Assembly: GCA_030837265.1 (NCBI GenBank)
Contig: JAUPKV010000678.1
Span: forward strand, 1 to 5,370
DNA from: Methanobacteriota archaeon
GTDB taxonomy: Archaea; Halobacteriota; Methanosarcinia; Methanosarcinales; Methanosarcinaceae
Direction: 5' to 3'
Length of the DNA: 5,370 bases
Program-made: the position numbers and the translations under genes
In this document: positions 1 through 5,004 of the stretch, in pieces
Position numbering within the stretch: position 1 is the first letter of the stretch
Layout of the letters: each line of letters begins with the position of its first letter
The notes under the pieces: model-generated
What the model was told of the DNA's origin: nothing
The model's database searches: none
What the model saw: only the letters and a program-made list of their open reading frames with translations

Positions 1-1830
1 CACTACCCTATTGAAAAGGCAGGTAACTGGGTCGATTGCGTCCGGCTAAAGCGGCCGGTGGTCTACAACGATTTTCCTCCCTCACCGAACCAAAAAGGGC
101 TGCCAGTCGGACACGCTACAGTGAAGCGATTCATGAGCGTGCCGGTCAGCGAGAACGGCAAGGTGAGGATCATCTTCGGTGTGGGCAACAAGGTGGGCGA
201 GTATGACGACTGCGATGTCATGCAGATCCAATTGGTGGCTAATGAGCTTCACAAGATTATGAAGCTACGTCGCATCGAGAACGAGGTCCGAGAGAGCGAG
301 GAGAAGTTCCGGCAGATGGCTGAGAATATCGGTGAGGTTTTCTTTATCTTCACGCCGGACTGGAAACAAACCGTCTATGTGAGTCCTGTATATGAGCGGA
401 TCTGGGGTCGACCGCTGAAGGATATATACGACAATTCGATGGCTTGGCTTGAGGGTGTACATCCTGATGACAGGGAGCTGCCGCTAGCTGTGGTAAATAA
501 ACACGTTGGCGGTAATAATATGGGGACAGACACTGTAGAGTACAGGATCTTGAGACCGAATGGGACGCTGAGATGGATATTTACCCGCACGTATCCAGTC
601 CTGGACGAGCAGGGGGATGTCTGCCTAATTACAGGGATTGCCGAGGACATCACCCATCGTAAGCTAGTCGAGGAAGCCCTTAGGAAAGCATACGATGAGT
701 TAGAAGAAAAAGTTAAAGAGCGTACAGAAGAGCTTAAAGAAGCTTATAACTCATTGAAAGAAAGCGAAAAGAGTCTTGCTGATGCTCAAGAAATGGCACA
801 TATTGGAAATTGGGAATGGGATATTATTACTAATAAAGCATACTGGTCGGAAGAAATGTATCGTATTTTTAAACGTGATCCACAAAAATTGGCACCATCT
901 TTAAAAGAATATTTAAGTTACATTCATCCCGACGACTTGGACTATTACTGTAATACTACTATTGCTACTATTAATACTAGAAAAGTAGGTACTTCTGAAG
1001 TTGATTTTAGAATTGTTTTAGCAAATGGTGAAGAGCGTACACTCCATCTAAAATCAGAATATGTTTTTAATGATGAAAATATCCCTGTTCGAGTAAAAGG
1101 AATAGTTCAGGATATTACTGAACGTAAAAAAGTGGAAGATGAGTTAGAAAAAATCGAAATCGCACGCAAACAAGAAATTCACCATCGTATTAAGAATAAT
1201 CTTCAAGTGATTTCATCTCTGCTAGACCTTCAAGCTGAAAAGTTCAATGGAATGAAGAATATCAAAGACTCAGAAGTTAAGGAAGCCTTTAGGGAAAGTC
1301 AAGATAGAGTAATTTCGATGGCTCTCATCCATGAGGAACTGCATAAAGGTGGAGAAATAGATAAACTTAACTTCTCACATTATATTAAGAAACTTGCTGA
1401 GAATCTATTTCTCACTTACAGGCTTGGAAATGAGGGTATCAGCTTGGATACGGATATAGAAAAAGACATTTTCTTTGACATGGACACTGCTGTTCCATTA
1501 GGCATAATCATTAATGAACTTGTCTCCAATTCTCTAAAATATGCATTTACTGGCAAGGATAAAGGAGAAATCCAGATAAAACTCCACCGACATGAAAACG
1601 GAGAAATAGACTGTGGTACCTTTTTTACTTTAACTGTCTCAGACAATGGCATTGGCATTCCAGAAGACCTTGATATTGAAAATTTAGATCGTCTGGGGCT
1701 TCAGCTTGTAACTACTCTTGTAGAACAGTTAGATGGTGAACTTGAATTAAATAGGGGCAATGGGACTGAGTTTATTATAAGGTTCACAGTAAGTGATTTG
1801 GTTTCATCGCTACAGCAAATAGTTGATTAA
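1..1830 (+). CDS. Multi-sensor (GAF-PAS-PAS) histidine kinase, HisKA_2 type, 5'-truncated by the window edge
   Basis: The reading frame is open from base 1, so the gene begins outside the window; the GTG at 58 is internal to the GAF domain and is not a real start. Counting the first codon as residue 1: partial GAF domain about 1-90 (WVDCVRLKRPVV, KGLPVGHATVKRFMSVPV), PAS 97-220 ending in DITHRK, charged coiled coil 221-262, PAS about 263-375 ending in DITERK, then a HisKA_2 H-box EIHHRIKNNLQ. The likely phosphoacceptor is His395, the His before Arg. The ATPase domain has an N-box NELVSN (Asn505), G1 DNGIGIP (Asp548), GLQL (566) and GNGTEF (586). No membrane segment is visible, so it is probably a cytosolic sensor that autophosphorylates and passes phosphate to an unlinked response regulator. 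No receiver gene is adjacent and the signal is unknown. GC is about 52% for 1-660 and about 34% for 661-1080, which suggests a chimeric gene. Confidence 0.93.
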   Translation, partial: HYPIEKAGNWVDCVRLKRPVVYNDFPPSPNQKGLPVGHATVKRFMSVPVSENGKVRIIFGVGNKVGEYDDCDVMQIQLVANELHKIMKLRRIENEVRESEEKFRQMAENIGEVFFIFTPDWKQTVYVSPVYERIWGRPLKDIYDNSMAWLEGVHPDDRELPLAVVNKHVGGNNMGTDTVEYRILRPNGTLRWIFTRTYPVLDEQGDVCLITGIAEDITHRKLVEEALRKAYDELEEKVKERTEELKEAYNSLKESEKSLADAQEMAHIGNWEWDIITNKAYWSEEMYRIFKRDPQKLAPSLKEYLSYIHPDDLDYYCNTTIATINTRKVGTSEVDFRIVLANGEERTLHLKSEYVFNDENIPVRVKGIVQDITERKKVEDELEKIEIARKQEIHHRIKNNLQVISSLLDLQAEKFNGMKNIKDSEVKEAFRESQDRVISMALIHEELHKGGEIDKLNFSHYIKKLAENLFLTYRLGNEGISLDTDIEKDIFFDMDTAVPLGIIINELVSNSLKYAFTGKDKGEIQIKLHRHENGEIDCGTFFTLTVSDNGIGIPEDLDIENLDRLGLQLVTTLVEQLDGELELNRGNGTEFIIRFTVSDLVSSLQQIVD

Positions 1831-1832
1831 TT

Positions 1833-1862
1833 AATATTTTGTAAAAAATTTTAAAAAATATT
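1833..1862 (+). terminator. Possible terminator hairpin after the kinase gene
   Basis: Three bases after the TAA stop, AATATTTT (1833-1840) pairs perfectly with AAAATATT (1855-1862) around a 14-base loop. The stem is purely A-T and no clean T-run follows at once; T-rich stretches come at 1888-1896 and 1918-1922. In such AT-rich DNA it may be chance. Confidence 0.25.
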
Positions 1863-2086
1863 GGCAAAAATAAGTGCAATATCTAATTTTATTTTGGGAA
1901 ATCAGGTAAATAATTGCTTTTTGATAAGAATTAACTCTATTTTTCTCAGGTAGGTTTTGTATTATTATAACTCAAGGGATCATTTATTATTAACAAAGGT
2001 CTTAACCTGGAAAGATACATGTAAATCCTTGCTTTTAATGTTTTTATTGTCATTGAGCACAAATACCAGGCCAAGCTTATTCTAAA

Positions 2087-2114
2087 TAGGACTTACGCAG
2101 TTGAACTGAAAAAC
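2087..2114. repeat. Possible insertion-sequence terminal remnant
   Basis: TAGGACTTACGCAGTTGAAC resembles, from memory, the TAGGACTTACGCA-type terminal inverted repeats of several insertion sequences. It includes the small palindrome CAGTTGAACTG. No matching inverted end (TGCGTAAGTCC) and no transposase reading frame exist in the window, so at most it is a solo end left by deletion. Confidence 0.22.
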
Positions 2115-2178
2115 AGCAGTCGTGAATTCCTAACTATATAAATCGCAATTTCCTGTTAACACGATATATTCCATGGAA

Positions 2179-2895
2179 TCACTCGTACATTGGAGAATAA
2201 TTTTTTGCTTCTCCTTCCATCTCATTAGCCTGAACATCATCTGCAAGCCTCTTGAGTTCTATTTCTATCTGCTCAGCTTGCTCTATAAGCCCCTGGGTAT
2301 TTAGAGAAAGACCATAAAGCTCGTTCAGAACCTCTATTACATTAGAAGCAGCTCTTGAATCGGGATTCTGAGTCATGGTAGCCCCGAGAAGACTAAGTGC
2401 AGGAATTCCATGCAGCAAGCATTTAGACATTATGCTACCTGAAATCCCTGAGATGCTTCCCATCTGGGAAATCCCAATTTTATCCCTTATCCTCCCCAGC
2501 ATCTCCGGCGTGGTGGCTGCACCGAATACTTCATTCCCTTTGTCCATAACGGCAATCCCTGCAATGGAAACAAATTCTCTTACATTAATAGACTTAGCCC
2601 AATCCACCAGAGCATTACTGACATCATAAGAAATTGAGTGAATAATAGGAATATCTAAAATTACTATAATCAAGTTATGCTCCAAGTTTTCGTAGATTCT
2701 CACAGGCATATCTATAAGACCCTCATATAGCACTGCAATAGAAGGGAAATACCTGGATTTAATGGAGCCAATATGTTCCATATTCAATTCATCTATCATA
2801 TGCTGACTAGCAATATTTCCAACAAGCCCGATTCCCGGAAAACCTTCAATCAAAACAGGATTTTTTGACTGTATGGATCTGGTAATAATCTTCAC
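2179..2895 (-). CDS. PAC2-family protein, archaeal proteasome assembly chaperone homologue
   Basis: This 238-residue protein has the archaeal PAC2 signature near its N-terminus (VLIEGFPGIGLVGNIA, residues 14-29), followed by SRYFPSIAVLYEG, SIAGIAV, FGAATT, SGISGSIM and PALSLLGAT. Family members (PbaA/PbaB type, related to eukaryotic Pac1/Pac2) are cytosolic factors that help assemble or bind the 20S proteasome. The C-terminus, after a helical stretch LIEQAEQIEIELKRLADDVQ, ends in Met-Tyr-Glu. That fits the HbYX rule (hydrophobic, Tyr, any residue) used to dock on the proteasome alpha ring. The start is GTG at 2895, with no clear ribosome site. The frame stays open to 2988, and CTG at 2925 has GGGGTGG just upstream, so a protein 10 residues longer (LNSDYKNDD before the Val) is possible. 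It has its own TATA box and converges on the kinase gene. Confidence 0.9.
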   Translation of the reverse strand: MKIITRSIQSKNPVLIEGFPGIGLVGNIASQHMIDELNMEHIGSIKSRYFPSIAVLYEGLIDMPVRIYENLEHNLIIVILDIPIIHSISYDVSNALVDWAKSINVREFVSIAGIAVMDKGNEVFGAATTPEMLGRIRDKIGISQMGSISGISGSIMSKCLLHGIPALSLLGATMTQNPDSRAASNVIEVLNELYGLSLNTQGLIEQAEQIEIELKRLADDVQANEMEGEAKNYSPMYE

Positions 2896-2951
2896 ATCAT
2901 CATTCTTATAATCAGAATTTAACAGATAACCACCCCGATGAAGTACGTCCC

Positions 2952-2974
2952 TACGATTAATCTGACTAATCGTA
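2952..2974. promoter_or_regulatory. Operator-like palindrome in the PAC2 promoter
   Basis: TACGATTA (2952-2959) and TAATCGTA (2967-2974) are perfect 8-base inverted arms around ATCTGAC. The right arm overlaps the TATA box, and the left arm reaches the expected transcription start near 2950. A dimeric regulator bound here would block TBP or polymerase, the usual geometry of archaeal repressors. The regulator is unknown. Confidence 0.45.
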
Positions 2975-2980
2975 TATAAA
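2971..2980 (-). promoter_or_regulatory. TATA box of the PAC2-family gene
   Basis: On the minus strand this reads TTTATATACG, close to the archaeal TATA consensus, with AAATTCG just upstream as a possible BRE. Transcription would begin near 2950. That leaves a leader of about 55 bases to the GTG, or about 25 bases to the alternative CTG at 2925. Confidence 0.6.
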
Positions 2981-3003
2981 CGAATTTCTCAATTTTTCTA
3001 ATC

Positions 3004-3172
3004 TAGTGTCCTGTCAACCTAGAGACTTCCCAAAAGTTCAATGGCATGTTGTGAAGTTACAGTAGGTCACAATATAGAGCAGCCAATCATGTTGTGAATA
3101 TTGCTATGATGGCTGAATTAGAAGATTCGATTAATAATCTCAAAATTATTTTATTTACCTGACAGGCTCGTA
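3004..3172. repeat. Possible MITE-like element with short inverted ends
   Basis: TAGTGTCCTGTCA at the left and the reverse complement of TGACAGGCTCGTA at the right match at 9 of 13 positions, including CCTGTCA without a mismatch. Inside is a hairpin (3080-3115) in which CAGCC-ATCAT pairs with ATGATGGCTG over 10 pairs with one bulged A, and an 11-base direct repeat CATGTTGTGAA (3045-3055, 3088-3098). I see no clear target-site duplication, so this is suggestive only. Confidence 0.22.
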
Positions 3173-3211
3173 GTAGGTTCCTGACCATAATTAAAGAAGC
3201 CCCCCGTTTCG

Positions 3212-3327
3212 TGTTTCAAAGGAAAAATATGTGTACCGTAGTCCTGGAGATTTGATGCAAAAAACGCTATCTTTATCCTTGTGACTGTGGCAGTAAGGTC
3301 CTGCGAGCACAATAAGGATTTGAAACA
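3212..3327. repeat. 116-base element with 9-base inverted ends and an inner hairpin
   Basis: TGTTTCAAA (3212-3220) and TTTGAAACA (3319-3327) are perfect inverted copies. Inside the right half, ATCCTTGTG (3275-3283) pairs with CAC...AAGGAT (3308-3319, AAT bulged), and GCAG/CTGC (3290-3293, 3301-3304) closes a 7-base loop. It could be a miniature transposable element or a folded RNA on either strand. No reading frame of note lies within. Confidence 0.35.
3290..3326. repeat. CRISPR-repeat-like single sequence, no array
   Basis: The segment contains GCGAGCA followed by AATAAGGATTTGAAAC. From memory, the Methanosarcina mazei CRISPR repeat contains GCGAGCA and ends in AACAAGGATTGAAAC, with roughly ten more bases between the two blocks. 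There is no second copy at repeat-spacer distance and no cas gene in the window, so if related it is a decayed orphan repeat. The same bases also form the hairpin of the 116-base element. Confidence 0.2.
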
Positions 3328-3366
3328 TTTCTTTTCTACTTTTTATTACCTTTCTTTTCTACTTTT
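3328..3366. repeat. 16-base direct repeat, period 23
   Basis: TTTCTTTTCTACTTTT occurs exactly at 3328-3343 and 3351-3366, separated by TATTACC. It lies directly beside the 116-base inverted-repeat element. It is pyrimidine-rich and could arise by slippage. Confidence 0.5.
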
Positions 3367-3705
3367 GATAATTTGATAAGAATGAAATGAGGTTAAATAG
3401 AGTTAGAAAAGCCGTGTCTACATTCCGTTACCCTCAAATCATACTCCCCCGAATATGATCGTATAAAGGTAAACTTTTTCAAGAATCTTCGGTGTGTAGT
3501 TCCTCTACTTACCTCTTGACTTATGTTATAATAAGAATCGTGTATATATTAAATAAATTATTCAAAATATTGTATATTAACTAATTTTATGTAAATGAAG
3601 TAAATTTTGATGCGATCAAATTCATAAGCCTGTAAAAGGATTGTAGAAAAAGTCAGTTTTTTGCAAAATTTATTCATAATGCTTTCCTACTATTCATGCC
3701 TTGAT

Positions 3706-3999
3706 TTATAGATATAAATCCGAGTAAACAATGTTTATCCATAACGGGTTTTCAAGTTTTTGAATTTCCTCTATAATAATCCATTTTTCCCCTACTAACT
3801 CCAGACCCCCGGATTCAATCAAGCACATTATTATACAGTATTTAAGGACAATTGGTTCTGCTGGTAATATCTGCTTTGCGAAAAAGTAAGGAGTATAGAA
3901 GGCATGAAGGTAGTTATTCCTGGCATATTCAAAGAATGCCTGCAAGATTTTCTGTTCTCTGGATTCTATTTTCTTCTCCCATTCTTCCAAGTTTTCCAT
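3706..3999 (-). CDS. Hypothetical protein, possibly winged-helix-like
   Basis: I do not recognise this 97-residue protein. It starts at an ATG (3999) without a clear ribosome site. A charged helix (ENLEEWEKKIESREQKILQAF, 2-22) is followed by an aromatic helix region, then PAEPIVLKYCIIMCLIESGGLELVGEKWIII (46-76). The order helix, helix ending in ESGGLE, then a short strand with GEKW resembles the recognition helix and wing of small archaeal winged-helix DNA-binding proteins. That is inference from shape only. A TATA-like sequence lies about 70 bases upstream. Composition is believable for a protein, with no low-complexity runs. It stands alone, with its 3' end facing the gene-free region. Confidence 0.5.
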   Translation of the reverse strand: MENLEEWEKKIESREQKILQAFFEYARNNYLHAFYTPYFFAKQILPAEPIVLKYCIIMCLIESGGLELVGEKWIIIEEIQKLENPLWINIVYSDLYL

Positions 4000-4068
4000 A
4001 GCTAATAGTAAAAAGTGTTAAGTAAAAAAGTTTTTTATTGGGCTCTGAAGCTGAGAAAAAGGTTTCGA

Positions 4069-4077
4069 AATATATAG
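4069..4077 (-). promoter_or_regulatory. TATA-like box for the small hypothetical gene
   Basis: On the minus strand CTATATATT lies about 70 bases ahead of the ATG at 3999. This predicts a start near 4047 and a leader of just under 50 bases. In AT-rich DNA such matches are common. Confidence 0.35.
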
Positions 4078-4183
4078 AGCCTCTAAAGTTTAAAAAGGAA
4101 AATGTTGGAGACAGACTCTCTAAATGAGACTGATTATTAATTATAGGAAAGTGGCAAGCCAAGATATGTGAAAGAGGGATGAG

Positions 4184-4258
4184 ATGAAGTTTCTCAGATA
4201 TATAGAACCCAGAAATCTGAAAGCACTAATGAGTTATTCTTTAAATATATTCATGTAG
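4184..4258 (+). CDS. Possible 24-codon small ORF with ribosome site
   Basis: MKFLRYIEPRNLKALMSYSL followed by NIFM reads from an ATG with GAGG (4174-4177) six bases upstream, a Shine-Dalgarno position as good as any in the window. The peptide has a basic N-terminal half and a hydrophobic C-terminal half but no known motif. It could be a small protein, a truncated gene, or chance. Confidence 0.2.
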   Translation: MKFLRYIEPRNLKALMSYSLNIFM

Positions 4259-4364
4259 TGAGTAATAATTACAGTTTTTTTACTTATATGTAAAAATTCT
4301 ATAAACTATGCTCAACACGTTAGGAAATCGGTGTATTAGTAAACAGGTTGTTGAAAACTGTTAG

Positions 4365-4372
4365 AATATATC
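4365..4372 (+). promoter_or_regulatory. TATA-like box ahead of the upstream structured RNA
   Basis: AATATATC, with its centre about 26 bases before 4395, would start a transcript just ahead of the first hairpin at 4404. No reading frame follows, which fits an RNA gene. Confidence 0.35.
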
Positions 4373-4394
4373 ATAAAACTAAGAAATAGAAAGT

Positions 4395-4553
4395 ACATTA
4401 TTTAGCACAGGAGGGCAAATAAACTCCTGTGCTTGAGGTTTGATTTCGGATACAGGTTAAGAAAGCACTTGTAGGAAGTGTGAATGAGAAAGTGCTATCT
4501 CTTAGCCTGTAAAATGTTGTAACCTCGAATTCATTAAATATTTTTGCTTTTTT
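4395..4553 (+). ncRNA. Candidate structured small RNA upstream of MC1
   Basis: Hairpin 1: AGCACAGGAG (4404-4413) pairs perfectly with CTCCTGTGCT (4424-4433) around a 10-base loop. A second domain is closed by GAGGTT (4435-4440) with AACCTC (4521-4526). It encloses ACAGGTTAAGA (4452-4462) paired with TCTTAGCCTGT (4500-4510), 11 pairs with one G-U, and AGCACTT (4464-4470) paired with AAGTGCT (4490-4496). The G-U pair works only as plus-strand RNA. A T-rich tract (4541-4553) follows, as at archaeal termination sites, and a TATA-like box sits at 4365. Hairpin 1 hides a GGAGGG, which looks like a ribosome-binding sequence. Length would be about 160 bases. I cannot match it to a named RNA. It could instead act as a leader of MC1, but MC1 has its own TATA box further down. 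Confidence 0.5.
4541..4553 (+). terminator. T-rich terminator of the upstream structured RNA
   Basis: TTTTTGCTTTTTT follows the closed stem at 4521-4526 by about 15 bases. Archaeal polymerase stops at such T-tracts without needing an adjacent hairpin. Transcription could also read through to MC1. Confidence 0.4.
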
Positions 4554-4632
4554 AACTTAAATTATTTTTAGGCTATAACTATCTTTAGGATTTATTTAAC
4601 GTCAAAGAAATCAACAACACCTACGGAAGGTA

Positions 4633-4646
4633 TTTATATTTATAAA
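4633..4646 (+). promoter_or_regulatory. TATA box of the MC1 gene
   Basis: TTTATATTTATAAA contains two overlapping TATA-like matches. Start of transcription would fall near 4662-4668, leaving a short leader of about 13-20 bases before the ribosome site at 4681. Confidence 0.55.
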
Positions 4647-4680
4647 AAGATATTAAATATTCAAAGAAATGATCAATTGC

Positions 4681-4687
4681 AGGTGAT
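4681..4687 (+). promoter_or_regulatory. Ribosome binding site of MC1
   Basis: AGGTGAT is an excellent match to the archaeal anti-Shine-Dalgarno sequence. It ends 12 bases before the ATG at 4700, which is long, but only 3 bases before an in-frame ATA at 4691 (5 bases when counted from its GGTG core). The spacing therefore argues about which codon initiates. Confidence 0.7.
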
Positions 4688-4699
4688 AGCATAACTGAA

Positions 4700-4975
4700 A
4701 TGAGAAATTTTGTTTTACGAGACAAAGACGGTAATGAGCATGGAGTTTTCACAGGAAAACAGCCTCGTCAGGCAGCTCTAAAAGCTGCAAACCGTGGCGA
4801 AGGGACTAAAGCTAAACCGGAGATAATAAAACTTAGAGAACGTGGGACAAAAAAAGTACATACTTTTAAAGCATGGAGAGAAAATGTAGAAGCTCCAAAA
4901 AACAAACCTGGATGGATGCCTGATAAGATCTGGAAACCTTTTGTAAAAAAAGAAAAAATAGAGATAATTGAATGA
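4700..4975 (+). CDS. MC1 chromosomal protein (methanogen chromosomal protein 1)
   Basis: The product closely matches the Methanosarcina MC1 family as I remember it: RNFVLRDKDGNEHGVFTGKQ, then RQAALKAANRG, LRERGTKKVH and FVKKE. MC1 is a small, basic, monomeric chromatin protein that bends and compacts DNA and binds distorted DNA such as junctions. The two tryptophans at 59 and 72 correspond to Trp61 and Trp74 of the mature M. thermophila protein; Trp74 is reported to contact DNA. An additional Trp78 replaces a residue I recall as Ser. From the ATG the protein has 91 residues. Starting at the ATA at 4691 it has 94, the same as the usual initiator plus 93 mature residues, and that codon falls exactly where the family's Met-Ser-Asn-Thr would begin. 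The gene is monocistronic, with its own TATA box, and is flanked by two candidate structured RNAs. Confidence 0.95.
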   Translation: MRNFVLRDKDGNEHGVFTGKQPRQAALKAANRGEGTKAKPEIIKLRERGTKKVHTFKAWRENVEAPKNKPGWMPDKIWKPFVKKEKIEIIE

Positions 4976-4983
4976 TTATAAAA
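4976..4983 (+). promoter_or_regulatory. TATA-like box directly after MC1
   Basis: TTATAAAA begins on the base after the MC1 stop codon. It would start a transcript near 5003-5007, just ahead of the long stem at 5010. The position relative to that stem is the main reason to take it seriously. Confidence 0.35.
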
Positions 4984-5004
4984 CGGTAGTGGGTTTGAAT
5001 CATT

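Larger units (their letters stand above)
1831..2178. other. Convergent intergenic gap between kinase and PAC2 genes
   Basis: This AT-rich gap separates two genes whose 3' ends face each other. I see no open reading frame of note. It holds the weak A-T hairpin at 1833-1862, a possible insertion-sequence end at 2087-2114, and a perfect 12-base palindrome ATTCCATGGAAT (2168-2179) that touches the PAC2 stop codon. The rest shows nothing I can interpret. Confidence 0.6.
2989..3705. other. Gene-free region with repeat-bounded, hairpin-forming elements
   Basis: About 700 bases lie between the PAC2 promoter and the small hypothetical gene. I find no convincing coding region; the longest readable frame in the left part (3055-3162, plus) has 35 codons, no ATG near its start and no recognisable product. 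The region holds an inverted-repeat element (3004-3172), a second one (3212-3327), a 16-base direct repeat (3328-3366), and minor hairpins ATCATA/TATGAT (3438-3459) and TTTGAT/ATCAAA (3606-3620). It reads like a graveyard of small mobile elements or unannotated RNA. Confidence 0.5.

Noticed and set aside
58..60. GTG as start codon of the kinase
   Set aside because: The frame is open to base 1 and the upstream residues (NWVDCVRLKRP) are part of the GAF domain.
265..653. Two overlapping minus-strand open frames inside the kinase gene
   Set aside because: They are antisense shadows of the GAF/PAS coding region, which has clear domain motifs; their products have no recognisable features.
1416..1658. 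Minus-strand 80-codon frame
   Set aside because: Lies antisense to the conserved ATPase N-box and G1 box.
2021..2040. AATCCTTGCTTTTAATG resembling part of a Methanosarcina CRISPR repeat
   Set aside because: Only about 15 positions match with a gap, no GAGC-type partner half and no second copy; likely chance in AT-rich DNA.
2375..2629. Plus-strand 84-codon frame
   Set aside because: Antisense to the conserved core of the PAC2 gene.
3929..4162. Minus-strand 77-codon frame overlapping the small hypothetical gene
   Set aside because: Composition (MACHFPIINNQSHLESLSPT, rich in Ser, Phe and Asn) is not protein-like, it overlaps the better frame by about 70 bases, and there is no ribosome site.
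4067..4215. Similar words ATATATAGAGCC (4069) and ATATATAGAACC (4198)
   Set aside because: Similarity does not extend beyond about 12 bases, so I do not call a repeat.
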